Shown: positions 55,393 to 64,000 of the stretch, in pieces | Layout: each line of letters opens with the position of its first letter | How positions within the stretch are numbered: the first letter of the stretch is position 1 | NCBI GenBank assembly: GCA_963773315.1 | Contig: CAVZAF010000011.1 | Location: 310,001 to 374,000, forward strand | Direction of reading: 5' to 3' | Origin: DATKAS01 sp963773315 | Lineage (GTDB): Bacteria; Actinomycetota; Acidimicrobiia; Acidimicrobiales; DATKAS01 | Length of the DNA: 64,000 nt | Notes under the pieces: model-generated | Seen by the model: only the letters and a program-made list of their open reading frames with translations | Database searches by the model: none | What the model was told of the DNA's origin: nothing | Position numbers and translations under genes: made by a program

Positions 55393-57098
55393 CGCGAGCC
55401 ACGACGAGGGAGACCATCCGCCTCGCGCGCCCGGCGACGCGAGGGCTCGTGCTCTCGACGCTGCTCGGCGCGGCGTGCATCGCGTCAGCGATCGGGCTGC
55501 TGGGCACGTCCGCATGGCTGATCTCGCGCTGCGCGCAGCACGGATCGGTGGCCGACCTCGGCCTCGCCGTCGTCAGCGTTCGGTTCTTTGCACTCGCCCG
55601 CGGCCTGTTCCGCTATGGCGAGCGGCTCGTCGGTCACGACGGAGCGTTTCGCGCCCTCGCTGACCTCCGCGTCACCGCGTACGAGCGGCTCGAGCGCATC
55701 ACCCCTTCGGGGCTTCACTCCTTCCATCGCGGCGACCTGCTCGACCGCGTGGTCGAGGACGTCGACGCGCTGCAGGACGTCGGCCTCCGCGTGTTGCCCG
55801 CTTGGTGCATCGCCGGCGTCGTCGGTGTGGCGACGACGATCGCGCTCTGGATCATGCTGCCGGCCGCTGCGGTCGCCGTGGCGATCGCGCTGCTGTTCGG
55901 CGCGGTCGTGGTGCCGTGGCTGTCGCGGGCGTTGGCGCACCGCAACGAGGCCCGCCGGGCGCCCGCTCGCGGCGAGCTCACTGCCTCGGTCGTCGATCTG
56001 CTCGAGGGCGCTCCCGACCTCGTGGCATTCGGCGCGATCGACGCGCAAGTGCGACGGGTCGTCGAGCACGACCGTGAGCTCACTCGAGTCGCCGCGGCGA
56101 GCGCACACACCGCGGGAGTCGGCGCGGGCCTCGTCGTGCTCTGCACGGGGATGGCGATGTGGGCCGCGCTCGCGCTGGGCGTCGGCGCAGTGCACGGGGG
56201 ACGTCTCGACGGTGTGTTCCTGGCCGTCGTCGCGCTGATCCCCCTTGCCGCGTTCGAGCTCGTCTCGCCGCTGCCCGTCGCCGCACAGGCACTCGAGGGC
56301 GCTCAGCGCTCGGCGGCTCGCCTCTCCGCGGTGCTCGACCAGCCCGCGTCGGTGATCGAGCCCACCGTCGCGAAAGCGACCCGACCCGGGTCTCACCACG
56401 ACCTGCGCGTGCGAGGTCTGCGGGTGCGACACGCGCCCGACGAGCCGTGGGCCGTCGACGGCGTCGACCTCGATCTCAGCGACGGACGACGCGTCGCCCT
56501 CGTCGGCGCGAGCGGCGCCGGCAAGTCCACCCTCGCCTCGGCCCTCGTTCGCTTCGCCGACTACGAGTCGGGCTCGGTGCGTCTCGACGGCACCGAGCTG
56601 CACGATCTCGACGGCGATCAGGTGCGGGGGATCGTCGGCCTCGTCGAGCAAGACGCACACATCTTCGACTCGACCCTGCGAGAGAACATGCGCCTCGCGA
56701 GGACGACCGCCTCCGACGCCGAGATCATGGAGGCGCTCGCGCGCGCCCGGCTGTCGGATTGGGTCACGAGCCTTCCACTCGGCCTCGACACCGCGGTCGG
56801 CGAGCACGGCTCCGCGTTGTCCGGCGGGCAACGCCAGCGCCTTGCGTTAGCCCGCGCGCTGCTGGCCGACTTCCCGATCCTTGTGCTCGACGAACCCGGT
56901 GAGCACCTCGACGCCGAGACCGCCGACGCGCTGACGCGAGACCTTCTGTCGGCGACGAGCGGTCGCACCACGTTGCTGATCACCCATCGCCTCGCCGCAC
57001 TCGAGTCGGTCGACGAGATCGTCGTGCTGGACGGAGGGCGGGTCGTGGAACGCCTGGTGCCCCATATGACCGTGCCCCCAATGAAAGGTGTCGCATGA
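55389..57098 (+). CDS. cydC: CydC, ABC transporter subunit for cytochrome bd assembly
   Basis: The second half of the CydDC exporter, 569 residues. Six membrane segments precede Walker A GASGAGKST, Q-loop LVEQDAHIFDSTLREN, signature LSGGQRQRLALARAL and Walker B ILVLDEPGEHLD, with switch ITHRL. The Gly-Glu-His-Leu-Asp D-loop is characteristic of actinobacterial CydC. It overlaps cydD and cydA by four bases at both ends, so all are coupled. Confidence 0.93.
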   Translation: MTRATTRETIRLARPATRGLVLSTLLGAACIASAIGLLGTSAWLISRCAQHGSVADLGLAVVSVRFFALARGLFRYGERLVGHDGAFRALADLRVTAYERLERITPSGLHSFHRGDLLDRVVEDVDALQDVGLRVLPAWCIAGVVGVATTIALWIMLPAAAVAVAIALLFGAVVVPWLSRALAHRNEARRAPARGELTASVVDLLEGAPDLVAFGAIDAQVRRVVEHDRELTRVAAASAHTAGVGAGLVVLCTGMAMWAALALGVGAVHGGRLDGVFLAVVALIPLAAFELVSPLPVAAQALEGAQRSAARLSAVLDQPASVIEPTVAKATRPGSHHDLRVRGLRVRHAPDEPWAVDGVDLDLSDGRRVALVGASGAGKSTLASALVRFADYESGSVRLDGTELHDLDGDQVRGIVGLVEQDAHIFDSTLRENMRLARTTASDAEIMEALARARLSDWVTSLPLGLDTAVGEHGSALSGGQRQRLALARALLADFPILVLDEPGEHLDAETADALTRDLLSATSGRTTLLITHRLAALESVDEIVVLDGGRVVERLVPHMTVPPMKGVA

Positions 57099-58516
57099 AC
57101 GTCGGCCTGGCTCGCCTCCAGTTCGCGACGACGACGATCTACCACTTCCTGTTCGTGCCGGTGACGATCGGGCTCAGCTTCCTCGTCGCCGTGCTGCAAA
57201 CGATGTGGTACCGAGGAGGAGACCCCGAGTACAAGCGCCTGACCAAGTTCTTCGGCACGCTGCTCGTCATCAACGTCGCGATCGGCGTCGTCACCGGGCT
57301 CGTGCAGGAGTTCGAGTTCGGCATGAACTGGTCGAGCTACTCGCGGTACGTCGGCGACGTTTTCGGTGCCCCGCTCGCGATGGAGGGCCTGGCGGCGTTC
57401 TTCCTCGAGTCGACCTTCCTCGGCCTCTGGCTGTTCGGTTGGGATCGACTGTCGAAGAGGGTGCACCTCACGACGATCTGGCTCGTCGCGTTCGGAAGTG
57501 CGCTCTCGGCGGCGTTCATCATGGCGGCGAACTCGTGGATGCAACACCCCGTCGGCTACGAGATCGACCCGACGACGAACCGGCCCGTGCTGAACAACAT
57601 CGGCGCGCTGTTCACCAACCCGGTGTTCGTGTGGGGATACCTCCACGTGCTGCTGGCGTCACTGGTCACCGGCGCGGTCGTGATGCTCGGAGTGTCCGCG
57701 TGGCACCTGCGGCGCCACGGGGCGGAGAGCCCGTTCTTCCGAACCGCGAAGACCGCGCTCGTCGTGCTCGTCCCGGCGATCATCCTGAACCTCATCGTCG
57801 GCAGCAAGCTCGGCGTGATCGAGACCACCTATCAGCCGATGAAGATCGCGGCTGCCGAAGCGCAGTGGCAGACCTGCCAGCCGTGCTCGTTCTCGGCGTT
57901 CCAGATCAGGGGCGGCAAGTTCGACGAGACCCCGACGAAGATCATCGCGATCCCCCACCTGCTCTCGGTGCTCGCGGACAGCACCTGGAACGGCCAAGTG
58001 GTGGGACTCAACCCCCTCAACGAGCAGTACCAGCAGCAGTACGGGCCGGGCCGGTACATCCCGAACGTGTTCGTCCAGTACTGGTCGATGCGGGTGATGG
58101 CCTACCTGGCTGCGCTGGTGGCGCTGTTCTCGCTGTGGGGCGCGTGGCTGATCCACCGCGGGAAGCTCGCGACATCGAAGTGGTTCCTGCGTTCGGCGAC
58201 GTGGGCGATCGTCACTCCGTTCCTGATGAACACCGCGGGATGGATGCTCACCGAGAACGGCCGCCAACCGTGGATCGTCCAAGGGCTGATGCTCGTGAAA
58301 GACGGCGTATCCGCGTCGGTCAGCTCCACCGAGATCGTGATCAGCCTCATCTTCTTCGTCGTGCTGTACTCGCTGCTCGGCGTGGTCGACGGCATGTTGA
58401 TGTTCCGCTTCGGGCGCAAGGCGCTCGGCGAGGGCGACGAGGACGAGCACGCGATGCCGCCCGAGGGCAGCGAACCTTCAGCCGACGACGAGCGCGTTCC
58501 GGCGTTGACCTACTAG
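57095..58516 (+). CDS. cydA: Cytochrome bd quinol oxidase subunit I
   Basis: The haem-bearing subunit of the high-affinity quinol oxidase. 473 residues with nine or so membrane segments. Haem ligands appear at His17 (TTIYHFLFVPVTIG) and His184 (YLHVLLASLVTG), and the proton-path acids at Glu97 and Glu105 (MEGLAAFFLEST). The Q-loop is the short type (between PCSFSAFQIRGGKFDETPTK and NEQYQQQYGPGRYIPN). GRQPWIVQGLM is the conserved quinol-side sequence. Start overlaps the cydC end by four bases. Confidence 0.96.
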   Translation: MNVGLARLQFATTTIYHFLFVPVTIGLSFLVAVLQTMWYRGGDPEYKRLTKFFGTLLVINVAIGVVTGLVQEFEFGMNWSSYSRYVGDVFGAPLAMEGLAAFFLESTFLGLWLFGWDRLSKRVHLTTIWLVAFGSALSAAFIMAANSWMQHPVGYEIDPTTNRPVLNNIGALFTNPVFVWGYLHVLLASLVTGAVVMLGVSAWHLRRHGAESPFFRTAKTALVVLVPAIILNLIVGSKLGVIETTYQPMKIAAAEAQWQTCQPCSFSAFQIRGGKFDETPTKIIAIPHLLSVLADSTWNGQVVGLNPLNEQYQQQYGPGRYIPNVFVQYWSMRVMAYLAALVALFSLWGAWLIHRGKLATSKWFLRSATWAIVTPFLMNTAGWMLTENGRQPWIVQGLMLVKDGVSASVSSTEIVISLIFFVVLYSLLGVVDGMLMFRFGRKALGEGDEDEHAMPPEGSEPSADDERVPALTY

Positions 58517-58526
58517 GGGACTCGAA

Positions 58527-59564
58527 ATGGGACTGCAGATCGTCTGGTACGTCATCATCGCCATCTTCTGGACGGGATTCTTCGTCCTCGAGGGCTTCGA
58601 CTTCGGAGTGGGCGCGCTGCACAGCGTCGTCGGCAAGACCGATCTCGAGCGCCGGGTCGCGATCAACACGATCGGGCCGTTCTGGGACGGCAACGAGGTC
58701 TGGCTCATCGTGGCGGGTGGTGCAACGTTCGCAGCGTTCCCGGGCTGGTACGCGACCTGGTTCTCGGCGCTGTACCTCGCCCTCGTGCTCGTGCTCTTCG
58801 GGCTGATCATCCGCGGCGTCTCGTTCGAGTACCGAGGCAAGATCGAGACCCCGCGCTGGAAGACCACGTGGAGCACCGCGCTCACCGTCGGAAGCCTCAT
58901 GCTTCCCGTGCTGCTCGGCATCGCGCTCGGCGACCTCCTGTACGGGCTGCCGATCGACTCGAGCGGCGAGTACACCGGCTCGTTCTGGAACTTGTTGACT
59001 CCGTACGGCATCTGGGTCGGCATCACGCTGCTCTCGCTCACCCTTTTGCACGGCTCGACCTTCCTCACGCTCCGCACGACGGGCATCGTCCACGACCGGG
59101 CTCGCCGCCTCACCATGCCCTTCGCGCTCGTTGCGATCGTCACCGTGCTCGTCTTCACGATCTGGACGCAGGTGCTGTCGGAGAAGGGCGACATCCCGGG
59201 GCCACTGCAGGCGATCCCGCTGATCGCGATCGTCGCGGCAGCGTGGGCTGTGCGCGACCGCCACGACGGTTGGGCGTTCAGCGCGACCGCGATCGCGATC
59301 GCGCTCACGATCGTGACGATCTTCATCGACTTGTACCCGAACGTCATGGTCTCGAGCACGAGCTCGGACAACAACCTCACCGTCGCCAACACAGCGTCGG
59401 GGAACTACGCGCTGAAAGTCATGACGGTCGTCGCGGTCGTGCTGTTCCCCGTCGTCCTCGCCTACCAGATCTGGAACTTCCACGTGTTCCGCCACCGGAT
59501 CGCGAGCCCGAAGGCAGAAGTCGAAGCCCCCTCCCCCCAAGCCGTCCAACAGGAGACCACCTGA
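58527..59564 (+). CDS. cydB: Cytochrome bd quinol oxidase subunit II
   Basis: The partner subunit of CydA, 345 residues with eight or so membrane segments. Typical sequences are FFVLEGFDFGVGAL at the first helix, NTIGPFWDGNEVWLIVAGGA, and FRGVSFEYR-like RGVSFEYRGKIETPRWK. ATG 58527 is preceded by GGGGACTCGAA. Follows cydA by ten bases and overlaps ndh by one base (TGATG). Confidence 0.95.
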   Translation: MGLQIVWYVIIAIFWTGFFVLEGFDFGVGALHSVVGKTDLERRVAINTIGPFWDGNEVWLIVAGGATFAAFPGWYATWFSALYLALVLVLFGLIIRGVSFEYRGKIETPRWKTTWSTALTVGSLMLPVLLGIALGDLLYGLPIDSSGEYTGSFWNLLTPYGIWVGITLLSLTLLHGSTFLTLRTTGIVHDRARRLTMPFALVAIVTVLVFTIWTQVLSEKGDIPGPLQAIPLIAIVAAAWAVRDRHDGWAFSATAIAIALTIVTIFIDLYPNVMVSSTSSDNNLTVANTASGNYALKVMTVVAVVLFPVVLAYQIWNFHVFRHRIASPKAEVEAPSPQAVQQETT

Positions 59565-60912
59565 TGTCAGACGAATCCCCCAAGCCCTCGGTCGTGATCG
59601 TCGGGGCCGGCTTCGCCGGCGTCGCGTCGCGCGAAGGAGCTCGCCAAGCACCACGTGCCCGTGACGCTGCTCGACCGGCACAACTACCAACAGTTCCAGC
59701 CGCTGCTGTACCAAGTCGCAACCGCAGAGCTCGGAACAACCGACATCGCCCGCCCGATCAGGGCGATCTTCGCCAAGGAGCTGACCGTCTCCACGCGCCA
59801 GCTCGAGGTGACCGCTGTCGACCCCGACACCCGAACGGTGACCACCAGCGATGGCCAGACCTTCACCGGCGACTATGTCGTCGTCGCCGCGGGCACCAAG
59901 CCGAACTTCTTCAACACACCTGGCGCCGAAGAGCACGCCTTGCCCCTCTATTCGGTGCCAGACGCGGAAAAGGCTGCGGGGCCGCGTCTTCGAGCTCTTC
60001 GAGGAAGCGGCCTCGAACCACGCACTCATCGACGCTGGCGCCCTGAACTTCGTGATCGTCGGCGCCGGCCCGACCGGCGTCGAGACCGCAGGGGCACTCG
60101 CAGACCTCGTGAACGAAGTCATGCCGAAGCGGTACCACAACCTCGACGTCAGCCGAACCCGGATCTATCTCGTCGATCACGGCCAAGTCGTGCTCCGTGC
60201 GTTCTCGGACAAAGCGCACGAGTACGCCGCGGGAAAGCTGCAGCACAACGGTGTGACGCTCATGCTCGGCATCGGCGTCAAGGAGGTCGACAAGAACAAG
60301 GTCATCCTGAGCGACGGCACCGAGATCCTGACCCGGTGCGTCATCTGGGGCGGCGGCATCCAAGCGTCCACAGTCGCTGGAAACACAGGGCTCACGTCAG
60401 GTCGGGGTGGGTGCCTGACCGCCGAACCCGACCTCACCGCGACCGGGTACCCCAACGTCTACGTCATCGGTGACATCGCCACCATTCCTGATCACGAGGG
60501 CAAGGCCCTGCCTCAGCTCGGATCGGTCGCGTTGCAGAGTGGGAAGTGGGCCGCCGAGAACATTCTCGCCGACATGGATGGCAGGCCCCGCACCCCCTTC
60601 CATTACAAGGACAAGGGGATCATGGCCATGATCGGCGACGGCGCCGCGGTGGCCGAGATGGGCAAGCATCACCACGAGCTGCATGGGCACGTCGCGTTCT
60701 GTGCGTGGCTCGGCGTGCACGCATACCTCATGAGCGGCTCCCGCACGCGAGTCGACGCGTTCATCGCGTGGGCGAGTGACTTCATCGGCTCGAGCCGCGC
60801 GAGCTCGATCATCGACGATCCCGACAAGGCCCGCATCGACTGGGGCGACGAAGAGGGCGACGACGAGCCGCTGAGCGACGCGCCGCCCGCTGCCGCGCCG
60901 GCGACGCCCTAG
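59564..60912 (+). CDS. ndh: Type II NADH:quinone oxidoreductase (two apparent frameshifts)
   Basis: A membrane-surface flavoprotein that passes electrons from NADH to quinone without proton pumping. FAD motif VVIVGAGFAGVAS is near residue 10, NADH motif FVIVGAGPTGVETAGALADL near 165, and GDIATIPDHEGKALPQLGSV near 300. Two shifts interrupt it: one extra C near 59629 (between VAS and AKELAKHHVPVTLLDRHNYQ) and one extra G near 59973 (between DAEK and LRGRVFELFEEAASNHALID). The corrected protein is about 448 residues. Its placement right after cydB gives an NADH-to-bd-oxidase pair. The stop overlaps that of the convergent MFS gene in CTAG. Confidence 0.9.
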
Positions 60913-62498
60913 ACAGCCGCGGAAACGGTGTCCTCGGCGCGGTAGGTGGCCAGCAACCTCAGCTCGTCGTCGTGCTTCGGGAACATGAACCACACGAGAA
61001 CCGCTCCGAGGGTGACCGCGATGAGTCCCGAGGTGTAGGCCCACTTCTGCCCGTCGACGAACGACTCCCTGGCCGCAGTGATGATCTGTGACGAGTACTT
61101 CGGATACTGCTCGGCGGTCTGGGAAGCGCTCGCGAACGACTTCTCGAGCTCGGCCTGGACTTGATCGGTGACCAGCTTCTGGTCGGGGGAGCCCGCGATC
61201 GCAGTCGCGATCGCGGACGCGTAGCCAGCGGTCAGCAGCGCGCCCATGATCGATTGCATGACGGCGCCGCCGAGGTCTCGCTGGAGGTCCGCGGTTCCCG
61301 ACGCCATGCCCGCGCGCGACACCGGCACCGAACCGGTGAGTGAGTGCGATGCGGGGGTGCCTGCGAAGCCGACACCGGCCCCGATGAACGCATAGCCGAG
61401 GCCGATGTGCCAGTAGGGGCTGTGATCGCTCCAGAGCACCAACATCGTGAGGAAGCCGAGGAAGCAGAAGACGTAGCCGGTCAGCAACGTCATGCGAGCG
61501 CCGTTCGCTTCGACGAGCTTGGCCGACCGCGGTGCGATCACGACCATGAAGACCGCGGCGGGGATGATGGCGAGACCGGCCTCGAGGCTCGAGTAGCCCA
61601 GCACGTTCTGCAGGTACTGCTGCCCGACGAACATCGCACCCATCAGCGAGCCAAAGACGATGATGCCCGCGCACGCCGCCACCCAGAAGACGCGACGCGA
61701 CGCGATGTCGAGGTCGTAGAGAGGTACCGCGACGCGCTTCTGCCGGATGAAGAACGCGATGCCGGCGACGATCGCCACTGCAGAGAGCCCCACGACGACT
61801 TTGGTCTCGTTCGGCACCGGCGCGAAGTTGATCGCGAGGATCAACCCTCCGACCATCAGCGCGGAGAGCACACCACCGAGGTTGTCGACCGGCTCGGTCG
61901 TCTCGTTCACATGGCTCGGCACGAAGAGGACCGCGAGGAGCAGCGCGACGACGGCGAGCGGCAAGGTGACCACGAACACCGATCCCCACCAGAAGTGCTG
62001 CAGCAGCGCGCCCGCGACGAGCGGACCGAGGGCGGCGATCGCTCCGCCGAGCGCCGACCAGAGTGCGATCGACCGGGTGCGAGCGGGTCCCGACCAGAGC
62101 GCGGCGATCAACGCGAGCGTCGTGGGGTAGGCCATGCCGGCCGAGATGCCGCCGACGATGCGGGCCCCGATGAGGATGCCGATCGACCCCGCCCACGCGG
62201 CGGTGAGGCACGCCGGGATCGACAGCAGCACGCCGAAGATCAGCATCATCTTGCGCCCGTACCGGTCGCCGAGGGCGCCGAGCCACAGCACCGACGCGGC
62301 GAGCCCGAGCGAGTAGCCGACGGCGACCAGGTCGAGCGCCGTCTGCGACGAGTCGAACGCCTTCCCGATGTCGGGCAACGCGACGTTGGCGACCGCAAGG
62401 TTCAGGTTCGCGACGGCGGCCACGAGGATGAGCGCCAGAAGCACGAGCGTCGCTCGCCCCGGCGCGGTCGATGGTTCTGCGATCGCGGTGTCGGCCAT
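60909..62498 (-). CDS. MFS transporter, DHA2-like (14 membrane segments)
   Basis: The 529-residue transporter starts MADTAIAEPSTAPGRATLVL and shows the MFS loop motif LGALGDRYGRKMMLIFG between helices 2 and 3 and the motif C region AALGPLVAGALL, typical of drug:H+ antiporters. About fourteen hydrophobic segments are visible, with a long external loop near residues 425-470 rich in Gln, Lys and Ser. Substrate unknown. Convergent with ndh with overlapping stop codons. A small palindrome lies 45 bases before its start. Confidence 0.88.
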   Translation of the reverse strand: MADTAIAEPSTAPGRATLVLLALILVAAVANLNLAVANVALPDIGKAFDSSQTALDLVAVGYSLGLAASVLWLGALGDRYGRKMMLIFGVLLSIPACLTAAWAGSIGILIGARIVGGISAGMAYPTTLALIAALWSGPARTRSIALWSALGGAIAALGPLVAGALLQHFWWGSVFVVTLPLAVVALLLAVLFVPSHVNETTEPVDNLGGVLSALMVGGLILAINFAPVPNETKVVVGLSAVAIVAGIAFFIRQKRVAVPLYDLDIASRRVFWVAACAGIIVFGSLMGAMFVGQQYLQNVLGYSSLEAGLAIIPAAVFMVVIAPRSAKLVEANGARMTLLTGYVFCFLGFLTMLVLWSDHSPYWHIGLGYAFIGAGVGFAGTPASHSLTGSVPVSRAGMASGTADLQRDLGGAVMQSIMGALLTAGYASAIATAIAGSPDQKLVTDQVQAELEKSFASASQTAEQYPKYSSQIITAARESFVDGQKWAYTSGLIAVTLGAVLVWFMFPKHDDELRLLATYRAEDTVSAAV

Positions 62499-62542
62499 CG
62501 CGCCGGAATGTAGGCGCTCGTCACCGCCGCCGGGGTGTGCCC

Positions 62543-62558
62543 TAGGCCGAACGGCCTA
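62543..62558. promoter_or_regulatory. TAGGCC-GAAC-GGCCTA palindrome upstream of the MFS gene
   Basis: A perfect six-base inverted repeat with a four-base centre, about 45 bases upstream of the MFS start in the 193-base gap before the TPR gene. It could be an operator for a repressor of the transporter. GACCAC-n5-GTGGTC lies nearby at about 62579-62595. The gap shows nothing else. Confidence 0.35.
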
Positions 62559-62691
62559 TTTGCTGGACCGCCCCTTCTTGACCACTCTCCGTGGTCGACA
62601 AGAGAAGGAGTGGCGGAGCAGGTCACTTCCGACCGGCGCGCGGCGGGCCGATGGCACGCGCGGCATGGGGCTGCCCTCGCGGTGCGAGTGA

Positions 62692-64000
62692 TCACACCGC
62701 AGCAGCGAACCGCTCACGGTTGTCGGCCGCAGCGCGCTTGTAAGCACTCGCCGCGACGCCGTCACCCCTGGCAGCCGCGATCTCGGCGGCGCGGGTGAGG
62801 CCGTAGACGCTCGACTCGCGCAGCGCGATCCGCTCACTCACCAGAGCGGCAGCAAGGTCGAGCTCGCCCGACCTGATCGCGGCGTTGAGCAGCGTGCGCT
62901 GCAGCGCGTCGCGCTGCGCGTGCGATCCACCGAAGTGCTGGAACACCTTGCGAATCGGCAGGAGGTGGTCGATCGACGGCTGCGTAGTCGCCGCGGGCGG
63001 TTGCGGCGACCGCACGACTCGCCGGCAGCCCGATCTCAGCGGTCATCGCCACATTGGTGACCTCGGGTCCTCCGCCTGCGGCGACATAGCGATCGAGTCG
63101 TTCGATGACGAGGTCCGCGTCGTCGAAGCGACCCGCGCCAACGAACGCCATCACCGCGTGAAGATCGTTGAAGGCGTACCAGGGCACGTCTCCTGAACGA
63201 GTCGCCCACGCGTCGGCGAGTGGGCCGAACCGCCCACCGGTGTCCTCACCCTCGAGGAACAGCCGCCACAGCAGCGCGCTCGCATCGAGCATCTCGATCG
63301 GCACGCCCACTGACTCCGAGTTGTGGATCTGGGCGTCGTAGACGGCGAGCGCGTCGTCGATCCGGTCCGCTTCGAGCAGGTAGAGCGCGAGGTGCCACCA
63401 GTTGTGCACGGTGAACATGTTCCCGCTGCCCCAATCGGCTTCGCGGGAACGCAAGAACGCGATGCCCTCGTCGACGCGTCCCTGCATCTCGTAGACGTGA
63501 GTGACGGCGTGGATGGCCCACACGTCCTCGGGGTGCGCGGCGACCGCAGCTAGGCCACTTCGTTCGGCGGCCTGGTAGTCGCCCGACTCCTCGAGGCCGA
63601 ACGCGAACATGCCTCGGACGAACCCGAAGTACGGGCTCGCAGGGTCGACGCGCGCCGATCGAGCGGGCCACACGATCGCGGAGGTTCGCGGCGTCGCCAC
63701 GGAAGAAGTCGAGCTGGTGTCCGACAAGCAGCGCGAGCAGGTCGTCGCGGCCATTCGATGAGCAGATCGTCGAGCACGCGAGCGGCTCCGTGCCAATCAC
63801 CGCCGAGCCAGCGCTCGATCGCGGCGCCGTGCGCTTTCTCTTGCGCGGTGAGCGACAGGTCGAGCAAGCTCGGCGGCCGACGCGCGGGCACCGGGAAGGT
63901 CGGGGACGTCGGTCGAGGTCAACGACAGGTACGAGGCGAGCACGTGGCCCATGGCGAACTCGGGCTGCTCCGCGACGAGCTCGGTCGTCAACGGCACGAC
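62692..64000 (-). CDS. Tetratricopeptide-repeat protein, TTC38-like (5' end beyond right edge; several apparent frameshifts)
   Basis: The clear core reads SPYFGFVRGMFAFGLEESGD, AIHAVTHVYEMQGRVDEGIAF and NMFTVHNWWHLALYLLEADR, which match the TTC38/all-helical TPR family with its His-rich helices. The C-terminus is VFQHFGGSHAQRDALQRTLL and AYKRAAADNRERFAAAV. The sequence is split over several frames, with breaks near 63000, 63650, 63755 and 63890; each can be explained by one inserted or lost base. The first visible GTG (63997) may not be the start, as the frame continues to the window end. TTC38 proteins have no firmly known function; bacterial forms are soluble repeats. Confidence 0.75.

Noticed and set aside
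58347..60140. 597-codon minus-strand frame across cydB and ndh
   Set aside because: Very high Arg and Asp content and no motif; cydB on the other strand is unmistakable.

Overview
The window is high-GC, densely coded DNA from an actinobacterium, most probably an uncultured member of the class Acidimicrobiia. Pointers are the coproheme decarboxylase HemQ, a PAC2 proteasome-chaperone homologue, the disA-radA pair, DUF3263 and LytR_C proteins, a groEL without groES under a perfect CIRCE operator, and frequent GTG starts with ATGA stop/start overlaps. The lineage is inferred from gene content and was not tested with a tree. About 65 genes and one tRNA are visible. No phage, insertion sequence or CRISPR array was seen.

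Layout. 1-5.9 kb: a redoxin-like fragment, PAC2, a NUDIX hydrolase, a CoA-disulfide-reductase-like flavoprotein, a four-cysteine miniprotein, and a coupled alaX-larE-unknown set. 6-12.3 kb: a branched-chain amino-acid-type ABC transporter (binding protein, livH, livM, livG, livF, second binding protein). 12.3-17.2 kb: a leftward run of nitrobindin, GNAT, lipoprotein, an unusual FtsH-like membrane protease and hemQ. 17.2-19 kb: groEL with CIRCE and a strong terminator. 19-23.3 kb: an FAD oxidoreductase, a CysO/MoaD-like carrier, gpgS and glycerate kinase. 23.3-31.1 kb: central carbon metabolism (DUF2090 aldolase-like, zwf, rpiA, pgi, tal, tkt). 31.1-38.1 kb: housekeeping (LytR_C, DUF3263, tRNA-Thr, rlmB, ispF, ispD, a Crp/Fnr regulator, a dienelactone-hydrolase-like protein, disA, radA). 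38.1-46.3 kb: an ABC exporter, a secreted alpha/beta hydrolase, an aminotransferase and two amidohydrolases with two tiny genes between them. 46.4-52.4 kb: a catabolic operon (TetR, acyl-CoA synthetase, acyl-CoA dehydrogenase, long Baeyer-Villiger-type monooxygenase, MarR). 52.4-64 kb: a CLC channel, cydD-cydC-cydA-cydB-ndh, an MFS transporter and a TTC38-like TPR protein cut by the right edge.

How the parts work together. The sugar genes supply the pentose-phosphate pathway and upper glycolysis. The cyd-ndh block encodes both a quinone reductase and a cytochrome bd quinol oxidase with its assembly transporter, so it could act as one NADH-to-oxygen chain. The 46-52 kb operon looks built to activate an acid, dehydrogenate its CoA ester and insert oxygen into a ketone, with candidate regulator sites just before the tetR and marR genes.

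Caution. Roughly eighteen apparent single-base frameshifts interrupt otherwise well-conserved genes, concentrated at 2.3-11.4 kb and 59.6-64 kb. Most look like one extra base, and the reading frame on both sides is normal family sequence. They are best treated as sequence or assembly errors until reads are checked, so the affected genes are annotated here as single CDSs spanning the break.
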